A stretch of 64,000 nucleotides of DNA from Nocardioides litoris (GCF_006346315.1 NZ_VDMR01000004.1:248001-312000), one strand, 5' to 3'. Counted from the stretch's first letter, positions 8,019 through 17,830 are shown. Made by a program: numbers and translations. The notes: generated by a model not told the origin, from the sequence alone.

Positions 8019-9169
8019 GGCGTCGACCCCGCGTGCTCCTTGACGACCGCGACGAGCACGTCGACCGCGCGGGTCCAGGCGTCGTCGGGGAGCCCCGCCG
8101 AGACCGTGACCCGCAGCCGCGAGACCCCGTCGGGCACCGACGGGGGCCGGAAGCAGCCGACCCGCACGCCCTGGTCGAGGGCCGCGGCCTGGGCGGCCAG
8201 GGCGATGGTGGGCGACGGCATCGGCACCGAGAGCACCGCGCCCACGGACGGCTCGACGCCGAGCGCGGCCGCGAGGTCGCGCATGCGGGCCTGCACGAGC
8301 AGCGGGAGGTCGGGGGAGGAGCGCAGCACCCGGAGCGCGGCCAGGGCCGCGCCGGTGGCCGCCGGGGCGAGGCCGGTGTCGAAGATGAACGGCCGGGCCC
8401 GGTTGACCAGGTGGTCGACCACGGCCTGCGGGCCGAGCACCGCGCCGCCCTGCGACCCCAGGGACTTCGAGAGCGTGGCCGTGACGAGCACGTGGGGCGC
8501 ACCCGCCAGGCCGGCGGTGGCCACCAGTCCCGGACCCCAGACGCCCAGGCCGTGGGCCTCGTCGACCACGAGCAGCGCCCCGGCCTCCTCGCACACCGCG
8601 GCCAGCTCGACCAGCGACGCGGCGTCGCCGAGCACCGAGTAGACCGACTCGACCAGCACCATCGCCCGGGTGCATCCGCGCGACCCGGCCGAGGCGAGCG
8701 CCCGGCGCACGGCGTCGACGTCGTCGTGGTCGACCACCGCGACCTGTGCCCGGGACAGGCGCACGGCGTCGATGAGGGAGGCGTGCACGTGGGCGTCGGA
8801 GACGACGAGGGTGTCGCGGTCGGCCAGCGCGGAGACGACGCCGAGGTTGGCGTGGTAGCCGGTGGAGAAGACCAGGGCGGCCGGCTGCCCGAGGTAGTCG
8901 GCCAGCTCGCGCTCGAGGTCGCCGTGCAGGTCGAGGGTGCCGGTGACCAGCCGCGACGCGGCCGCGCCCCCGCCCCACCGCTCGGCCGCCTCCACCGCGC
9001 CGGCGACCACGCGCGGGTCGCGGGCGAGGCCGAGGTAGTCGTTGCCGGCCAGGTCGAGCGTCGGGTCGTCGGGCCCACGGTGGGCCAGGGCCCTGACCAG
9101 GCCGGACGACTCACGGGCCGCCGCCTGCTCGGCCAGCCACGCGGTCCAGGTCGGCGCGACCACGTTCAC
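8015..9169 (-). CDS. bioF: 8-amino-7-oxononanoate synthase
   Basis: A PLP enzyme that condenses pimeloyl-thioester with alanine to give 8-amino-7-oxononanoate (KAPA). It has 384 residues. The alpha-oxoamine synthase motifs are present: NDYLGLA near residue 44, [32 protein letters not shown] and the PLP lysine in [13 protein letters not shown]. The GTG at 9169 overlaps the bioA stop as GTGA and the stop overlaps bioD. The gene order places it where its product feeds BioA. Confidence 0.95.
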   Translation of the reverse strand: MNVVAPTWTAWLAEQAAARESSGLVRALAHRGPDDPTLDLAGNDYLGLARDPRVVAGAVEAAERWGGGAAASRLVTGTLDLHGDLERELADYLGQPAALVFSTGYHANLGVVSALADRDTLVVSDAHVHASLIDAVRLSRAQVAVVDHDDVDAVRRALASAGSRGCTRAMVLVESVYSVLGDAASLVELAAVCEEAGALLVVDEAHGLGVWGPGLVATAGLAGAPHVLVTATLSKSLGSQGGAVLGPQAVVDHLVNRARPFIFDTGLAPAATGAALAALRVLRSSPDLPLLVQARMRDLAAALGVEPSVGAVLSVPMPSPTIALAAQAAALDQGVRVGCFRPPSVPDGVSRLRVTVSAGLPDDAWTRAVDVLVAVVKEHAGSTP

Positions 9170-10407
9170 GCCACCTCCGCCGCGCGGCGCAGGGCCCGGC
9201 AGATACGGTCGACGTCGTCGTCGCTGCAAGCGAAGGGCGGCATCGCGTAGACGAGGTCGCGGAAGGGTCGCAGCCAGACGCCCTCGGACGCGGCCGCGTC
9301 GGTGGCCGCGACGACGTCGACCGGGTGGTCGAGCTGCACGACCCCGACCGCGCCGAGGGTGCGCACGCCGGGGAGGCCGGCCAGGCCCGCCTCGAGCCGA
9401 GCGCCGATGCGGGCCACCTGGGCTCGCCAGTCGCGCGCGTCCAGCAGGTCGAGGGAGGCGAGCGCGACCGTGCAGGCCAGCGCGTTGCCCATGAACGTCG
9501 GCCCGTGCATCAGCACGCCCGACTCCGAGGCGGAGATGCCCCGGCCGACCTCGTCGGTGCACAGCGTCGCGGCGATGGTCAGGTAGCCGCCGCCGAGCGC
9601 CTTGCCGACGCACATCACGTCGGGCACGACGCCCGCGTGGTCGGCCGCCCAGCGCTCGCCGGTGCGCCCGAACCCGGTCGCGATCTCGTCGCACACCAGC
9701 AGGAACCCGTGCTCGTCGCAGACCTCCCGCAGCACGCGCAGGCACGCGGCGTCGTACACCCACATGCCGCCGGCGCCCTGCAGGACCGGCTCGACGACGA
9801 CCGCGGCGACCTCGTCGCGGTGCTCGGCCGCCAGGCGACGCACGTCGGCCGCCCAGCCCTCCACGTCACCGCCCGGTGCCGGTGGCCGCGGCGCGAACAG
9901 CTGCTCCGGCAGCACCCCCGCCCACATCGCGTGCATGCCGCCCTCGGGGTCGCACACGCTCATCGCGCCGAACGTGTCGCCGTGGTAGCCGCCGCGCACC
10001 GTGAGCATCCGGGTGCGCCCCGGGCGGCCGCGCCCGCGCTGCCACTGCAGCGCCATCTTGAGCGCCACCTCCACCGAGACCGACCCGGAGTCGGCGAGGA
10101 AGACCCGCTCGAGCCCTCCCGGGGCCAGGTCGACCAGCCGCTCGGCCAGCCGTACGGCGGGGGCGTGGGTCAGCCCGCCGAACATCACGTGCGCGAGGTC
10201 GACCGACCGCAGCGCGGCGTCGAGCTCGGGCACGGCGTACCCGTGCACGGCCGCCCACCACGACGACATGCCGTCGACCAGCTCGGTGCCGTCGTCGAGC
10301 CGCAGCCGCACGCCGGACGCCCCGGTCACGACGCGGACCGGCGTCGGGTCGGTCATCGACGTGTAGGGGTGCCACACGTGCTCGCGGTCGTAGGCGAGCA
10401 GGTTCAT
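9166..10407 (-). CDS. bioA: Adenosylmethionine-8-amino-7-oxononanoate aminotransferase
   Basis: Transfers an amino group from S-adenosylmethionine to KAPA, giving 7,8-diaminopelargonate. It has 413 residues and is a fold-type I PLP aminotransferase. Hallmarks are HVWHPYTSM near residue 11 (the BioA substrate loop), [10 protein letters not shown] near 50, [27 protein letters not shown] and the PLP lysine in [10 protein letters not shown]. The ATG at 10407 lies seven bases after the bioB stop. The stop overlaps bioF. Confidence 0.96.
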   Translation of the reverse strand: MNLLAYDREHVWHPYTSMTDPTPVRVVTGASGVRLRLDDGTELVDGMSSWWAAVHGYAVPELDAALRSVDLAHVMFGGLTHAPAVRLAERLVDLAPGGLERVFLADSGSVSVEVALKMALQWQRGRGRPGRTRMLTVRGGYHGDTFGAMSVCDPEGGMHAMWAGVLPEQLFAPRPPAPGGDVEGWAADVRRLAAEHRDEVAAVVVEPVLQGAGGMWVYDAACLRVLREVCDEHGFLLVCDEIATGFGRTGERWAADHAGVVPDVMCVGKALGGGYLTIAATLCTDEVGRGISASESGVLMHGPTFMGNALACTVALASLDLLDARDWRAQVARIGARLEAGLAGLPGVRTLGAVGVVQLDHPVDVVAATDAAASEGVWLRPFRDLVYAMPPFACSDDDVDRICRALRRAAEVA

Positions 10408-10414
10408 GCGGTCC

Positions 10415-11500
10415 TCAGGCGTTGGGGGCGAGCTCGGTGCCCGCGCCGCGGCGCCGCTTGGCCGGGTCGTGGGAGGCGCCGGCCTCGGGCAGGCCGGCGG
10501 TGTCGGCCTCGGAGCCCAGCACGACGAAGCCGTTGTCGCGGATCAGCTCGAGGTCGGCCTCGGCGGCCTGGCCCTCGGAGGTGAGGTAGTCGCCGAGGAA
10601 GAGGGAGTTGGCGACGTGCAGGGCGAGGCCCTGGAGGGAGCGCAGGTGCATCTCGCGGCCGCCCGCGATGCGCACCTCCTTGTCGGGGCACACGAAGCGC
10701 GCCATGGCCAGGATCCTCACGCAGCGCTGGGGCTCGAGCTCCCAGGTGTTCTCGTACGGCGTGCCGTCGAACGGCATGAGGAAGTTGACCGGGATCGAGT
10801 CCGAGCCCATCTCGCGCAGCGCGAAGAGCGCCTCGACCAGCTGCTCGTCGCTCTCGCCGAGCCCGGCGATCAGGCCGCTGCAGGCCGACAGGCCGGCCGA
10901 CTGCGCTTTGCCGACGGTGTCGACGCGGTCGGCGTAGGTGTGGGTCTGGACGATGTTGTCGTGGTGGGACTCGGCGGTGTTGATGTTGTGGTTGTAGGCG
11001 TCGACCCCGGCGTCGCGCAGCCGCTCGGCCTGGCCGTCCTTGAGCAGGCCGAGGCAGGCGCAGACCTCGACCTCGGGGTTCTGGCCCTTGATCGCGCCCA
11101 CCATGTCGGCGACCCGGTCGATGTCCTTGTTGGTCGGGCCGCGGCCGCTGGAGACCATGCAGACCCGGGTCGCGCCGCCGCGCACGCCGGCCGCGGCGGC
11201 CTCGAGGGCCTCGTCGGTCTGCAGCCACTTGTACTTCAGGATGTCGGCGGTCGAGCCCAGCGACTGCGAGCAGTAGTTGCAGTTCTCCGGGCACAGGCCC
11301 GACTTGAGGTTGACCAGGTAGTTGACCTTGACCGTGTTGCCGAAGAAGTGCCGGCGCAGCCGCCCGGCCGCGGCCACCAGGTCCAGCAGCTCGTCGTCGT
11401 GGGCCCGCAGCACCGCCAGCGCGTCGTCCTCCGTGGCGGGCTTGCCGTCGAGGACCTGGGTGGCCAGCTGGTCGAACCGGGAGGTGCTGGTGGCGCTCAT
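10415..11500 (-). CDS. bioB: Biotin synthase
   Basis: A radical SAM enzyme that inserts sulfur into dethiobiotin. It has 361 residues. The [4Fe-4S] cluster motif is C70-PEN-C74-NY-C77, followed by [21 protein letters not shown] and [12 protein letters not shown], whose cysteine is typical of the auxiliary [2Fe-2S] site. It is the first gene of bioB-A-F-D on the minus strand. CATACT lies seven bases before the ATG with no Shine-Dalgarno sequence, so the mRNA may be leaderless. The roughly 20-residue C-terminal tail ([15 protein letters not shown]) is polar and probably disordered. No BirA or bioQ gene is nearby. Confidence 0.96.
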   Translation of the reverse strand: MSATSTSRFDQLATQVLDGKPATEDDALAVLRAHDDELLDLVAAAGRLRRHFFGNTVKVNYLVNLKSGLCPENCNYCSQSLGSTADILKYKWLQTDEALEAAAAGVRGGATRVCMVSSGRGPTNKDIDRVADMVGAIKGQNPEVEVCACLGLLKDGQAERLRDAGVDAYNHNINTAESHHDNIVQTHTYADRVDTVGKAQSAGLSACSGLIAGLGESDEQLVEALFALREMGSDSIPVNFLMPFDGTPYENTWELEPQRCVRILAMARFVCPDKEVRIAGGREMHLRSLQGLALHVANSLFLGDYLTSEGQAAEADLELIRDNGFVVLGSEADTAGLPEAGASHDPAKRRRGAGTELAPNA

Positions 11501-11584
11501 GGGCGCCAGTATGCCGAGCGGGGTGCTCGCGGGCGTCGGTGGTCCAGCGGCCGGGCCGGTGGGGGTGGGGGTCGGCCGGGCCGC

Positions 11585-11610
11585 GGAACACCCGGTCGAC
11601 CGGGTGTTCC
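11585..11610. repeat. Perfect 26-bp palindrome upstream of bioB
   Basis: The half-site GGAACACCCGGTC is followed directly by its exact reverse complement, leaving no loop. It lies 85 bases upstream of bioB and about 220 bases after the pentapeptide gene stop, both on the minus strand. It could be a terminator for the upstream transcript or a dimeric-protein site. Its GAAC/GTTC ends recall actinobacterial BioQ-type half-sites, but the spacing is too wide to claim that. Confidence 0.6.
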
Positions 11611-11612
11611 TC

Positions 11613-11684
11613 AGCTGGACGGGCAGTTCCCCCGCTGGGAGGGCGGTGCACTGCCCGCCCAGCGCGAGGACTGCCCGTCCAGCT
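11613..11684. repeat. 72-nt imperfect hairpin
   Basis: AGCTGGACGGGCAGT (11613-11627) is exactly inverted at 11670-11684. Between these arms a second near-palindrome runs from GCTGGGAGGGCGGTGC to GCACTGCCCGCCCAGC with two mismatches. The whole can fold into one long hairpin next to the 26-bp palindrome. Together they probably end the des/pentapeptide transcription unit before bioB, though a mobile palindromic element is possible. Confidence 0.6.
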
Positions 11685-11797
11685 CGCCTCGCCCACCGCC
11701 TCGCCCACCGCGCCGCCCCACCGCGCCGTCCACCGCGCCGTCCACCGCACCGTCCACCGCGCCGCCCATCGGACCGTCCACCGCGCCGCCCACCCCA
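11684..11797. repeat. Degenerate 12-bp tandem repeat
   Basis: Units close to CACCGCGCCGTC recur about eight times with substitutions. The tract has no convincing coding frame. It completes the 332-base gap between bioB and the pentapeptide gene, whose other contents are the two palindromes and the bioB promoter. Confidence 0.55.
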
Positions 11798-11832
11798 GGC
11801 CCACGACGGACCCGGACGGCCGGCGTACGCCG

Positions 11833-12432
11833 TCAGGCGGGCGCGTCGAGGTCGACGACGGCCCCGGTGCGCTCGGCCAGGGCGATCGCGCCGGCGAGGT
11901 CGACCCGGGCGCCGCGGAGCACGGTCTCGTCGAGGTCAGTGCCGCCGAGCGTGGCGCCGCGCAGGTCGGCACCCGACAGGTCGGACCCGCGCAGCGTGGC
12001 CCCGTCGAGCCGGGTGCGGGCGAGCGAGGTGCCGACGAGCGAGGCGCCCGACAGGTCGGCACCGGTGAGGTCGCAGTCGGTGAGGTCGAGGCCGGCCAGG
12101 TCAGCGCCGCGCGCGGTGACGTCGCGCCAGATCCCGTCGACGACCTTCATCGGCCGCAGGGTGCACCGGTCGAAGACCGAGCCGGTCATCTTGCAGGCCT
12201 CGAACGTGGCGTCGAAGAAGCTCGTGCCGGCGAAGGTGCAGGCCACGAAGGCCGAGTGCGTGTGCCGTGAGGCGTTGAACCGGCAGGCCCGGAAGACGCA
12301 CGACTCGAAGTGCGCGCCGGCCGTGGCGGCCTCGGTGAGGTCGACGTCGACGAAGGTCACCCCGACGTGCCGCACCGCGCCCAGGTCGTCGCCGTACCAG
12401 TCCTCGCCGGTGATGCGCTCGTCCGTGGCCAC
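11833..12432 (-). CDS. Pentapeptide-repeat protein
   Basis: A 199-residue protein made largely of A(D/N)LxX-type pentapeptide repeats. They are clearest from residue 105 to 175 ([20 protein letters not shown], then [20 protein letters not shown]). More degenerate Phe-centred repeats occupy residues 25-90 (FVDVDL, FESCVF, FVACTF). Such proteins form a right-handed quadrilateral beta-helix. Qnr and MfpA members mimic DNA and protect gyrase, but most have unknown roles. The GTG at 12432 lies nine bases after the desD stop, so it is probably the last gene of the siderophore transcript. Any iron-related role is only suggested by position. Confidence 0.88.
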   Translation of the reverse strand: MATDERITGEDWYGDDLGAVRHVGVTFVDVDLTEAATAGAHFESCVFRACRFNASRHTHSAFVACTFAGTSFFDATFEACKMTGSVFDRCTLRPMKVVDGIWRDVTARGADLAGLDLTDCDLTGADLSGASLVGTSLARTRLDGATLRGSDLSGADLRGATLGGTDLDETVLRGARVDLAGAIALAERTGAVVDLDAPA

Positions 12433-12441
12433 CGACCCACG

Positions 12442-14244
12442 CTAGGGCCTCGCACCAGGTCGGGCCAGGGGGTTGGCCAGCGTCCCGGCGTACATCAGCG
12501 ACGACGCCTGGTCGGTGATGTCGACCATCTGCAGCGTGTTGCGCAGCTGCAGGCGGTTGAGGCAGGAGTGCGCGAACTCGGGGCGCAGCAGGTCGTACGC
12601 CGCGGCCGCACCGGCCAGCTCGGGGTGGTCCTCGGCGTGGCGGCGCACGCAGGCGGCGACCTCGGCCCAGAACGCCTCGACGTCGAGCACGCCGTCGACG
12701 TGCAGGATGGCCGCGAGGTGGCGCAGCACGCCGTCCATGACGTCGGTGTGCAGCGCCAGCGCCTTGACGTCGTCGTCGACCTCGACCCGCACCCGCTCGA
12801 CGTCGGGCGGCAGCTGCTGGTCGCCCATCACCGCGACCTCTTCGCCCACGTCCTTCATCAGCGCGCGGACGGGCACGTGGTCGCGGAGCACGAGCACGAG
12901 GTTCTCCCCGTGCGGCATGAACGCCAGGTCGTGGGCGAGCAGGCAGTGCACGAGGGGGCGCACGTAGGCCTCGAGGTACGACGCCAGCCAGGCCCGCGGG
13001 TCGAGGCCGGACGCCTCGACGAGCGCGGCGGCGTAGGACCGTCCGTCGTGGTCGCGGTGCAGCAGCGAGGCCATGGTCGCGAGCCGTTCGCCCTCGCCGA
13101 CGCGGGGCGCCGGGCTCTCGCGCCACAGCGCCGCCAGCATCTTCAGCTGGGGCGAGCGGACGCCTCGCTCGGCCGCGAGTCCGTGGTAGGCGTCGCCGGT
13201 GTAGCCGATCGCGGCCCGCTCGCGCAGCACGCTGAACCCGCACGCGGCCAGCGTCGGGTCGGCCGCGACGAGGTCGTGCACCCAGTCGTTGATGGCCGGA
13301 GTCGGGCCCATGTAGGCAGGGGAGAGGCCGCGCAGGAACCCCATGTTCTGGATGGCCAGCGCGGTCTTGACGTAGTGCCGCTCGGGCCGGTCGAGGTTGT
13401 AGAAGGTCCGGATCGACTGCTGCGGCTGGTAGGCGTCGGGGCCCTCGCCGAGCAGCACGAGGTCGCGCCGGGCCAGGTCGGGCGCGAAGGTCACCGCGAC
13501 CTTGTTGGTCCACTGCCAGGGGTGCACCGGGAGCAGCAGGTAGTCGGCCGGGTCCAGGCCGAACCCGGCCAGCCGCGCGTCGAAGCCCGCGCGGACCTGG
13601 GGGTCGAGCTCGCCGTCGTACAGCGTCTGCTCGGTGAGGCCGCCGCCGAGCGAGAGCCGCGTCAGGCTGCGGCGGGCCGCCAGCCAGGCCAGCCGGGTCG
13701 GGGCGCCGGCCTCGGGGGCGTGCGCGAGGTAGTCGTCGAGGCCCCAGCCGACGCGGCCGTTGTTAGCCAGGAACGCCGGGTGGCCCTCGGTCATCGCCGC
13801 CTCCACCTCCTGGTAGGTCGCGTCGAGCAGGTCGGCGGCCGTGGCGCGGGCGTGGGCGTGCTTCCAGGCAGAGGACTGGATCGTGGCCGCGAGCTCCTCG
13901 AGGTAGACCGGCAGCAGCGCGTCGGGCACGCCGAGCAGCGGCGCCATCTCCACCACGAACGCCTGCACGTCGAGGTCGGCCGGCTCGCCGTCGACGGTCC
14001 GCCCGACGCTGGCGGGGTCGACGGCCCAGTGCTCGAGCGGCAGCCGCTGCGCGGTGAAGGTGTACGACGCCCGCCCGTCGGGGCTGTCGAGCCGCCACCC
14101 GCCGTCGGTGCCGGCGGCGGTGTCAGGTTCCGGGGCCAGCAGCCGCTCGTGGGTGAGCTCGCTGACCGCCTTGGTCACCAGGTGCCGCTGGACGGCCGCG
14201 AGCGTCTCCGGGGTCAGGTGGTCGGCGGTGGGGAGTGCGCTCAC
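12442..14244 (-). CDS. desD: NIS siderophore synthetase DesD
   Basis: An ATP-dependent IucA/IucC-type synthetase that, by family, condenses N-hydroxy-N-succinylcadaverine units into desferrioxamines (linear or macrocyclic). It has 600 residues. Family motifs visible include LLPVHPWQW, QQSIRTFYN, AIQNMGFLRGLSPAYM, AAIGYTGDAYHGLA and FMPHGENLVLVL (His/Asn near the nucleotide). The GTG at 14244 overlaps the desC stop as GTGA. It is the fourth gene of desA-B-C-D, matching the canonical Streptomyces order. The exact product cannot be read from sequence. Confidence 0.93.
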   Translation of the reverse strand: MSALPTADHLTPETLAAVQRHLVTKAVSELTHERLLAPEPDTAAGTDGGWRLDSPDGRASYTFTAQRLPLEHWAVDPASVGRTVDGEPADLDVQAFVVEMAPLLGVPDALLPVYLEELAATIQSSAWKHAHARATAADLLDATYQEVEAAMTEGHPAFLANNGRVGWGLDDYLAHAPEAGAPTRLAWLAARRSLTRLSLGGGLTEQTLYDGELDPQVRAGFDARLAGFGLDPADYLLLPVHPWQWTNKVAVTFAPDLARRDLVLLGEGPDAYQPQQSIRTFYNLDRPERHYVKTALAIQNMGFLRGLSPAYMGPTPAINDWVHDLVAADPTLAACGFSVLRERAAIGYTGDAYHGLAAERGVRSPQLKMLAALWRESPAPRVGEGERLATMASLLHRDHDGRSYAAALVEASGLDPRAWLASYLEAYVRPLVHCLLAHDLAFMPHGENLVLVLRDHVPVRALMKDVGEEVAVMGDQQLPPDVERVRVEVDDDVKALALHTDVMDGVLRHLAAILHVDGVLDVEAFWAEVAACVRRHAEDHPELAGAAAAYDLLRPEFAHSCLNRLQLRNTLQMVDITDQASSLMYAGTLANPLARPGARP

Positions 14245-14801
14245 CGGTGGGCCTCCCAGCGCTCGCGGGTGCAGAACGAGAGCGCTGCTCGCTTGGGCGG
14301 TGGGCCGGGCAGGTCGACCTCGCGGGCGACGACGAACCCGGCCTCGGCGTTGAGGCGCTGGATCCGCTCGTTGCGCACGTCGGGCTCGACCACGACCCGT
14401 GCGACGGCGGGGTCGGCGAAGCAGTGCGCCACCACGGCGGCGAAGACGCGTCGGGTGTGCCCGGGCACGGCGGGCCCCTCGGGCGGCGCGACCAGGACGT
14501 GCATCCCCAGGTCGCCGTCGCGCACCTCGGGCAGGTCGGCCAGGCCGACCTCGGGCGCCCGCCGCGGGTCGTAGGTCTCGGCCAGGAAGGCCGGCTCCCC
14601 GTCGACCCGCCCCAGCCAGGCGTCGTGGTGCGGGTGCTCGGCGATCGCGGCGTACTCGTGCACCACCTCGGCCCGGGAGGCGCCCTGCATCAGCCAGTAC
14701 GCCGAGCGCGGGTGCGTCACCCAGGCGTGCAGGCGCCCGGCGTGCTCGTCGACGGCCGCCCGGTCGAGCGGCTCCAGGCTCGTGGTGGCCAGGGCCCTCA
14801 C
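14241..14801 (-). CDS. desC: N-hydroxycadaverine acyltransferase DesC
   Basis: A GNAT-type acyltransferase (IucB/RhbD/DesC family) that acylates N-hydroxycadaverine, typically with succinyl- or acetyl-CoA, to form the hydroxamate. It has 186 residues. Motifs are HAWVTHPRSAYWLMQ near residue 26, AFLAETYDP near 71, DLGMHVLVAPPEGP near 97 and RVVVEPDVRNERIQRLNAEA near 136. The GTG at 14801 overlaps desB and the stop overlaps desD, both as GTGA. Confidence 0.93.
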   Translation of the reverse strand: MRALATTSLEPLDRAAVDEHAGRLHAWVTHPRSAYWLMQGASRAEVVHEYAAIAEHPHHDAWLGRVDGEPAFLAETYDPRRAPEVGLADLPEVRDGDLGMHVLVAPPEGPAVPGHTRRVFAAVVAHCFADPAVARVVVEPDVRNERIQRLNAEAGFVVAREVDLPGPPPKRAALSFCTRERWEAHR

Positions 14802-16117
14802 GACGGCACCCGCAGGTGGTCGGGGACGCCGAAGCTCTGCACGGCCACCCGCTTCTCCAGCGGGTAGACCTCGCGGCCGGTGATCGCGGCGATGATGACC
14901 GAGCTGCGGTAGGCGCCCATGCCGAGGTCGGGCGCGACGAAGCCGTGGGTGTGCTCCTCGGCGTTCTGGACGAACACCTCCTGGCCGCTGCGGTCCACGG
15001 CGTACGTCGAGGACGCGGCGAAGCGGCCCTGCTCGTCGAGCACGAGCCGGTCGCGGACGCCGTCGAGGAACGCCGGCGGGGCCGACGCGGCGGCGTACCC
15101 GGTGGCGAGCACGAGCCCGTCGGTGGTGACCGCGAAGTCCTCGCCGGTCTCGGTGTGGTGCAGGTCGAGGCGCACGCCGTCAGGCGTGCGCTCCCCGCCG
15201 ACGACCTCGGTCGAGGCCACGAGCGTCGTGCGCGGGCCGTGCCCGGTGACCCGCAGCTGGTAGTGCAGGTCGGAGATCCGGTCGACCAGGTCACCGCTGA
15301 TGCCCTTGTAGAGAGAGCGCTGCTCGCGGACCAGATCGGTGCGCACGTCGGCGGGCAGGCCATGGAAGTAGGCGGTGTACTCGGGCGAGGTGAGCTCGAG
15401 GGTGAGCTTGGTGTACTCCATCGGGAAGAAGCGTGGGCTGCGCGTCAGCCAGGTCAGCTCGTAGTCGTGCTCGGGGCTGGCGGCCAGCAGGTCGTGGTAG
15501 ACCTCCGCGGCGCTCTGCCCGCTGCCCACGACGGTGATCGCCCGCCGCTGCAGCAGGTCGGCCCGGTGGGTGAGGTAGTCGGCCGAGTGGCAGACGCCGT
15601 CGACGCCCAGCAGGTGCTCGACCGCCGCGGGCACCCGCGGCCGCGAGCCCACGCCGAGCACCAGTCGCCGCCCCCGGAAGACGTCACCGCGAGCGGTGCT
15701 CACGACGTACGCCGACCCGTCGTGCTCGACGGCGACGACCTCCTGCCCGAACCGGACCGAGCCGACGCCCTCGGCCGCCCAGCGGCAGTAGTCGTCGTAC
15801 TCGCGGCGCAGGGGGTAGAAGGACTCGCGGACGTAGAAGGCGTAGAGGTGGCCTGCCTGCTTGAGGTAGTTGAGGAACGACCAGCGCGAGGTCGGGTCGG
15901 CCATCGTCACCAGGTCGGCCAGGAACGGCACCTGCAGAGTGGCGTCGTCGAGCATCATCCCGGGGTGCCACGACACCTGGTCGCGGGCCTCGAGGACGAC
16001 GACGTCGAGGTCGTCGACGGGGTCGGCCAGGCAGGCCAGGCCGAGGTTGAAGGGGCCGGCGCCGATGGCGACGACGTCGTGCACGTGCTGGTCCTGCTCG
16101 GGTCGAGGAGCGCTCAC
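14798..16117 (-). CDS. desB: Cadaverine/lysine N-monooxygenase DesB
   Basis: An FAD- and NADPH-dependent N-hydroxylating monooxygenase that makes N-hydroxycadaverine. It has 439 residues. The FAD site is AIGAGPFNLGLA near residue 17, with the substrate region WHPGMMLDDATLQVPFLADL near 50. The NADPH Rossmann motif is VVGSGQSAAEVYHDL near 195, and LATGYAAAS is the late family motif. The GTG at 16117 overlaps the desA stop and its stop overlaps desC. Confidence 0.94.
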   Translation of the reverse strand: MSAPRPEQDQHVHDVVAIGAGPFNLGLACLADPVDDLDVVVLEARDQVSWHPGMMLDDATLQVPFLADLVTMADPTSRWSFLNYLKQAGHLYAFYVRESFYPLRREYDDYCRWAAEGVGSVRFGQEVVAVEHDGSAYVVSTARGDVFRGRRLVLGVGSRPRVPAAVEHLLGVDGVCHSADYLTHRADLLQRRAITVVGSGQSAAEVYHDLLAASPEHDYELTWLTRSPRFFPMEYTKLTLELTSPEYTAYFHGLPADVRTDLVREQRSLYKGISGDLVDRISDLHYQLRVTGHGPRTTLVASTEVVGGERTPDGVRLDLHHTETGEDFAVTTDGLVLATGYAAASAPPAFLDGVRDRLVLDEQGRFAASSTYAVDRSGQEVFVQNAEEHTHGFVAPDLGMGAYRSSVIIAAITGREVYPLEKRVAVQSFGVPDHLRVPS

Positions 16118-17601
16118 GCCACGTCCTCCTCGTCGTCGAGCAGCTCGGTGGCGATCGCGACCAGCGCGTCGACCACGCCGACGACGTCGTCGGCGGTGGC
16201 CATCGGGTTGAGCAGGGTGAGCTTGAGCCAGGCGTGGCCGTCGACCTTGGTCGAGGCGACCATGCCCTGGCCGCGCGCGTGCAGGGCGGCGCGCACGAGG
16301 GGCACCAGGCGGTCGGCCTCGGCGACGGACAGGCCGGCCGGGCGGTAGCGCCAGACCACCGTGCTCAGCTGGGGGTCGGCGGCCAGCTCGACGTCGTCGC
16401 GGGCGGCCAGCCGCCGCCCGACCTCGGCGGCCAGGTCGACGACGGTGTCGACGTACTCGCCCACCCGGTCGGCGCCCATCACGCGCAGGGTCATCCAGAG
16501 CTTGAGCGCGTCGAAGCGCCGCGTGGTCTGGATGCTCTTGTCGACCTGGTTGGCGCTGACGTGCACGCCGCCGCGGGGGTTGAGGTAGTCGGCGTGCCAG
16601 GTGACGTGGCCGAGGTGCCGGGCGTCGGCCACCACCAGTGCGCTCGAGCTCACGGGCTGGAACCACGTCTTGTGGTAGTCGATCGTCACCGAGTCGGCGG
16701 CCTCGATGCCGGCCAGCCAGTGCCGGCGGGTGGTCGAGGCCAGCAGCCCGCCGCCGTACGCCGCGTCGACGTGGAACCACGCGCCGTGCGCCCTGGCCAG
16801 CGCCCCGACCTCGGGCAGCGGGTCGACGGCGCCGAAGTCGGTGGTGCCGGCGGTCGCGACGACGGCCGCCACGTGGTCGCCGGCCGCGGCGAGGCGGGCG
16901 AGGGTGGCGGCGAGGGCCACGACGTCCATCCGGCGGCGGTGGTCGACGGGCACGGTGACCACGGCGTCGTCGCCGAGGCCGAGCAGGCGGACGGCCTTCT
17001 GGACGCTGAAGTGGCCGTCGGCCGAGGCGACGACCCGCAGCCGGGTGGCGTCGGCGCCGGAGGCGAGGGCGTGGTCGCGGGCCAGCAGCAGGGCCTGGAG
17101 GTTGGACTGGGTGCCGCCGCTGGTGAAGACGCCGTCGGCGCCGGGCCCGAACCCGAGCCGGCCGGCGGTCCACTCGACCAGTCGCCGCTCGATGAACGTG
17201 CCGCCCACGCTCTGGTCGAAGGTGTCGAGGCTGGAGTTGACCCCGCTCACGAACACCTCGGCCAGCAGCGCCGGGATGACGACCGGGCAGTTGAGGTGCG
17301 CGGCGTACGTCGGCTCGTGGAACCACACGGCGTCGTCGAGGTAGAGGCGGGTCACCTCCTCCAGGGCGGCGTCGACGTCGAGGAGCGGGGCGTCGAGGTC
17401 GACGTCGGCCACCGGCTTGGCCGCCTGCGCCGGGGCGACGCCGGTCGAGGCCCGACCCTCCGCGCGGGCCAGCGCCGCGGTCAGGTGGTCGACGCCGCGA
17501 CGCATCGTGGCGGCGTACATCGCGGCGTGCCGGGGGTGGAACAGGTGCGAGAGCGGGTGCACCTGGTCGACGCCAGGGCTCTGGGCAGGGGGAGCAGCCA
17601 C
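16114..17601 (-). CDS. desA: Lysine decarboxylase DesA (PLP)
   Basis: First enzyme of desferrioxamine synthesis, converting lysine to cadaverine. It has 495 residues and is a group II PLP decarboxylase. The cofactor lysine is K311 in DYHKTWFQP, preceded by WFHVDAAYGGG, with FTSGGTQSNLQAL near 159 and ADGHFSVQKA near 194. The GTG at 17601 has AGGA about eight bases upstream and lies 20 bases from an iron box. Alternatives such as diaminobutyrate decarboxylase are less likely given the downstream desBCD. Confidence 0.93.
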   Translation of the reverse strand: MAAPPAQSPGVDQVHPLSHLFHPRHAAMYAATMRRGVDHLTAALARAEGRASTGVAPAQAAKPVADVDLDAPLLDVDAALEEVTRLYLDDAVWFHEPTYAAHLNCPVVIPALLAEVFVSGVNSSLDTFDQSVGGTFIERRLVEWTAGRLGFGPGADGVFTSGGTQSNLQALLLARDHALASGADATRLRVVASADGHFSVQKAVRLLGLGDDAVVTVPVDHRRRMDVVALAATLARLAAAGDHVAAVVATAGTTDFGAVDPLPEVGALARAHGAWFHVDAAYGGGLLASTTRRHWLAGIEAADSVTIDYHKTWFQPVSSSALVVADARHLGHVTWHADYLNPRGGVHVSANQVDKSIQTTRRFDALKLWMTLRVMGADRVGEYVDTVVDLAAEVGRRLAARDDVELAADPQLSTVVWRYRPAGLSVAEADRLVPLVRAALHARGQGMVASTKVDGHAWLKLTLLNPMATADDVVGVVDALVAIATELLDDEEDVA

Positions 17602-17621
17602 CGGTGGGTCCTTCCGAGAGG

Positions 17622-17640
17622 TTAGGTAAGCCTCACCTTA
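17622..17640. promoter_or_regulatory. Iron box (DtxR/IdeR/DmdR operator)
   Basis: TTAGGTAAGCCTCACCTTA is a 19-base interrupted palindrome close to the consensus TTAGGTTAGGCTAACCTAA. It lies immediately upstream of desA. Fe-loaded DtxR-family repressors bind such sites, so the des operon is expected to be switched on by iron starvation. The plus-strand gene at 17831 is nearly 200 bases away and may not be affected. Confidence 0.85.
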
Positions 17641-17830
17641 TGGGTGCTGCACGGGTTGGCGGCAAGCAGGCCGGGGTGCGAGCGCGGTCACAGCGTGGCG
17701 GGGCGCCGCCGAGCCCGGGATCGGGAGAACCTGTCGCCCCCCGGGGTGGTGCGGCCGCCCAAACTGGATAAAGTCGGTCGAGTTACACACCCATGGCTCC
17801 CGGCGGGAGCGCGAGTCCAGGAGGACCAGC

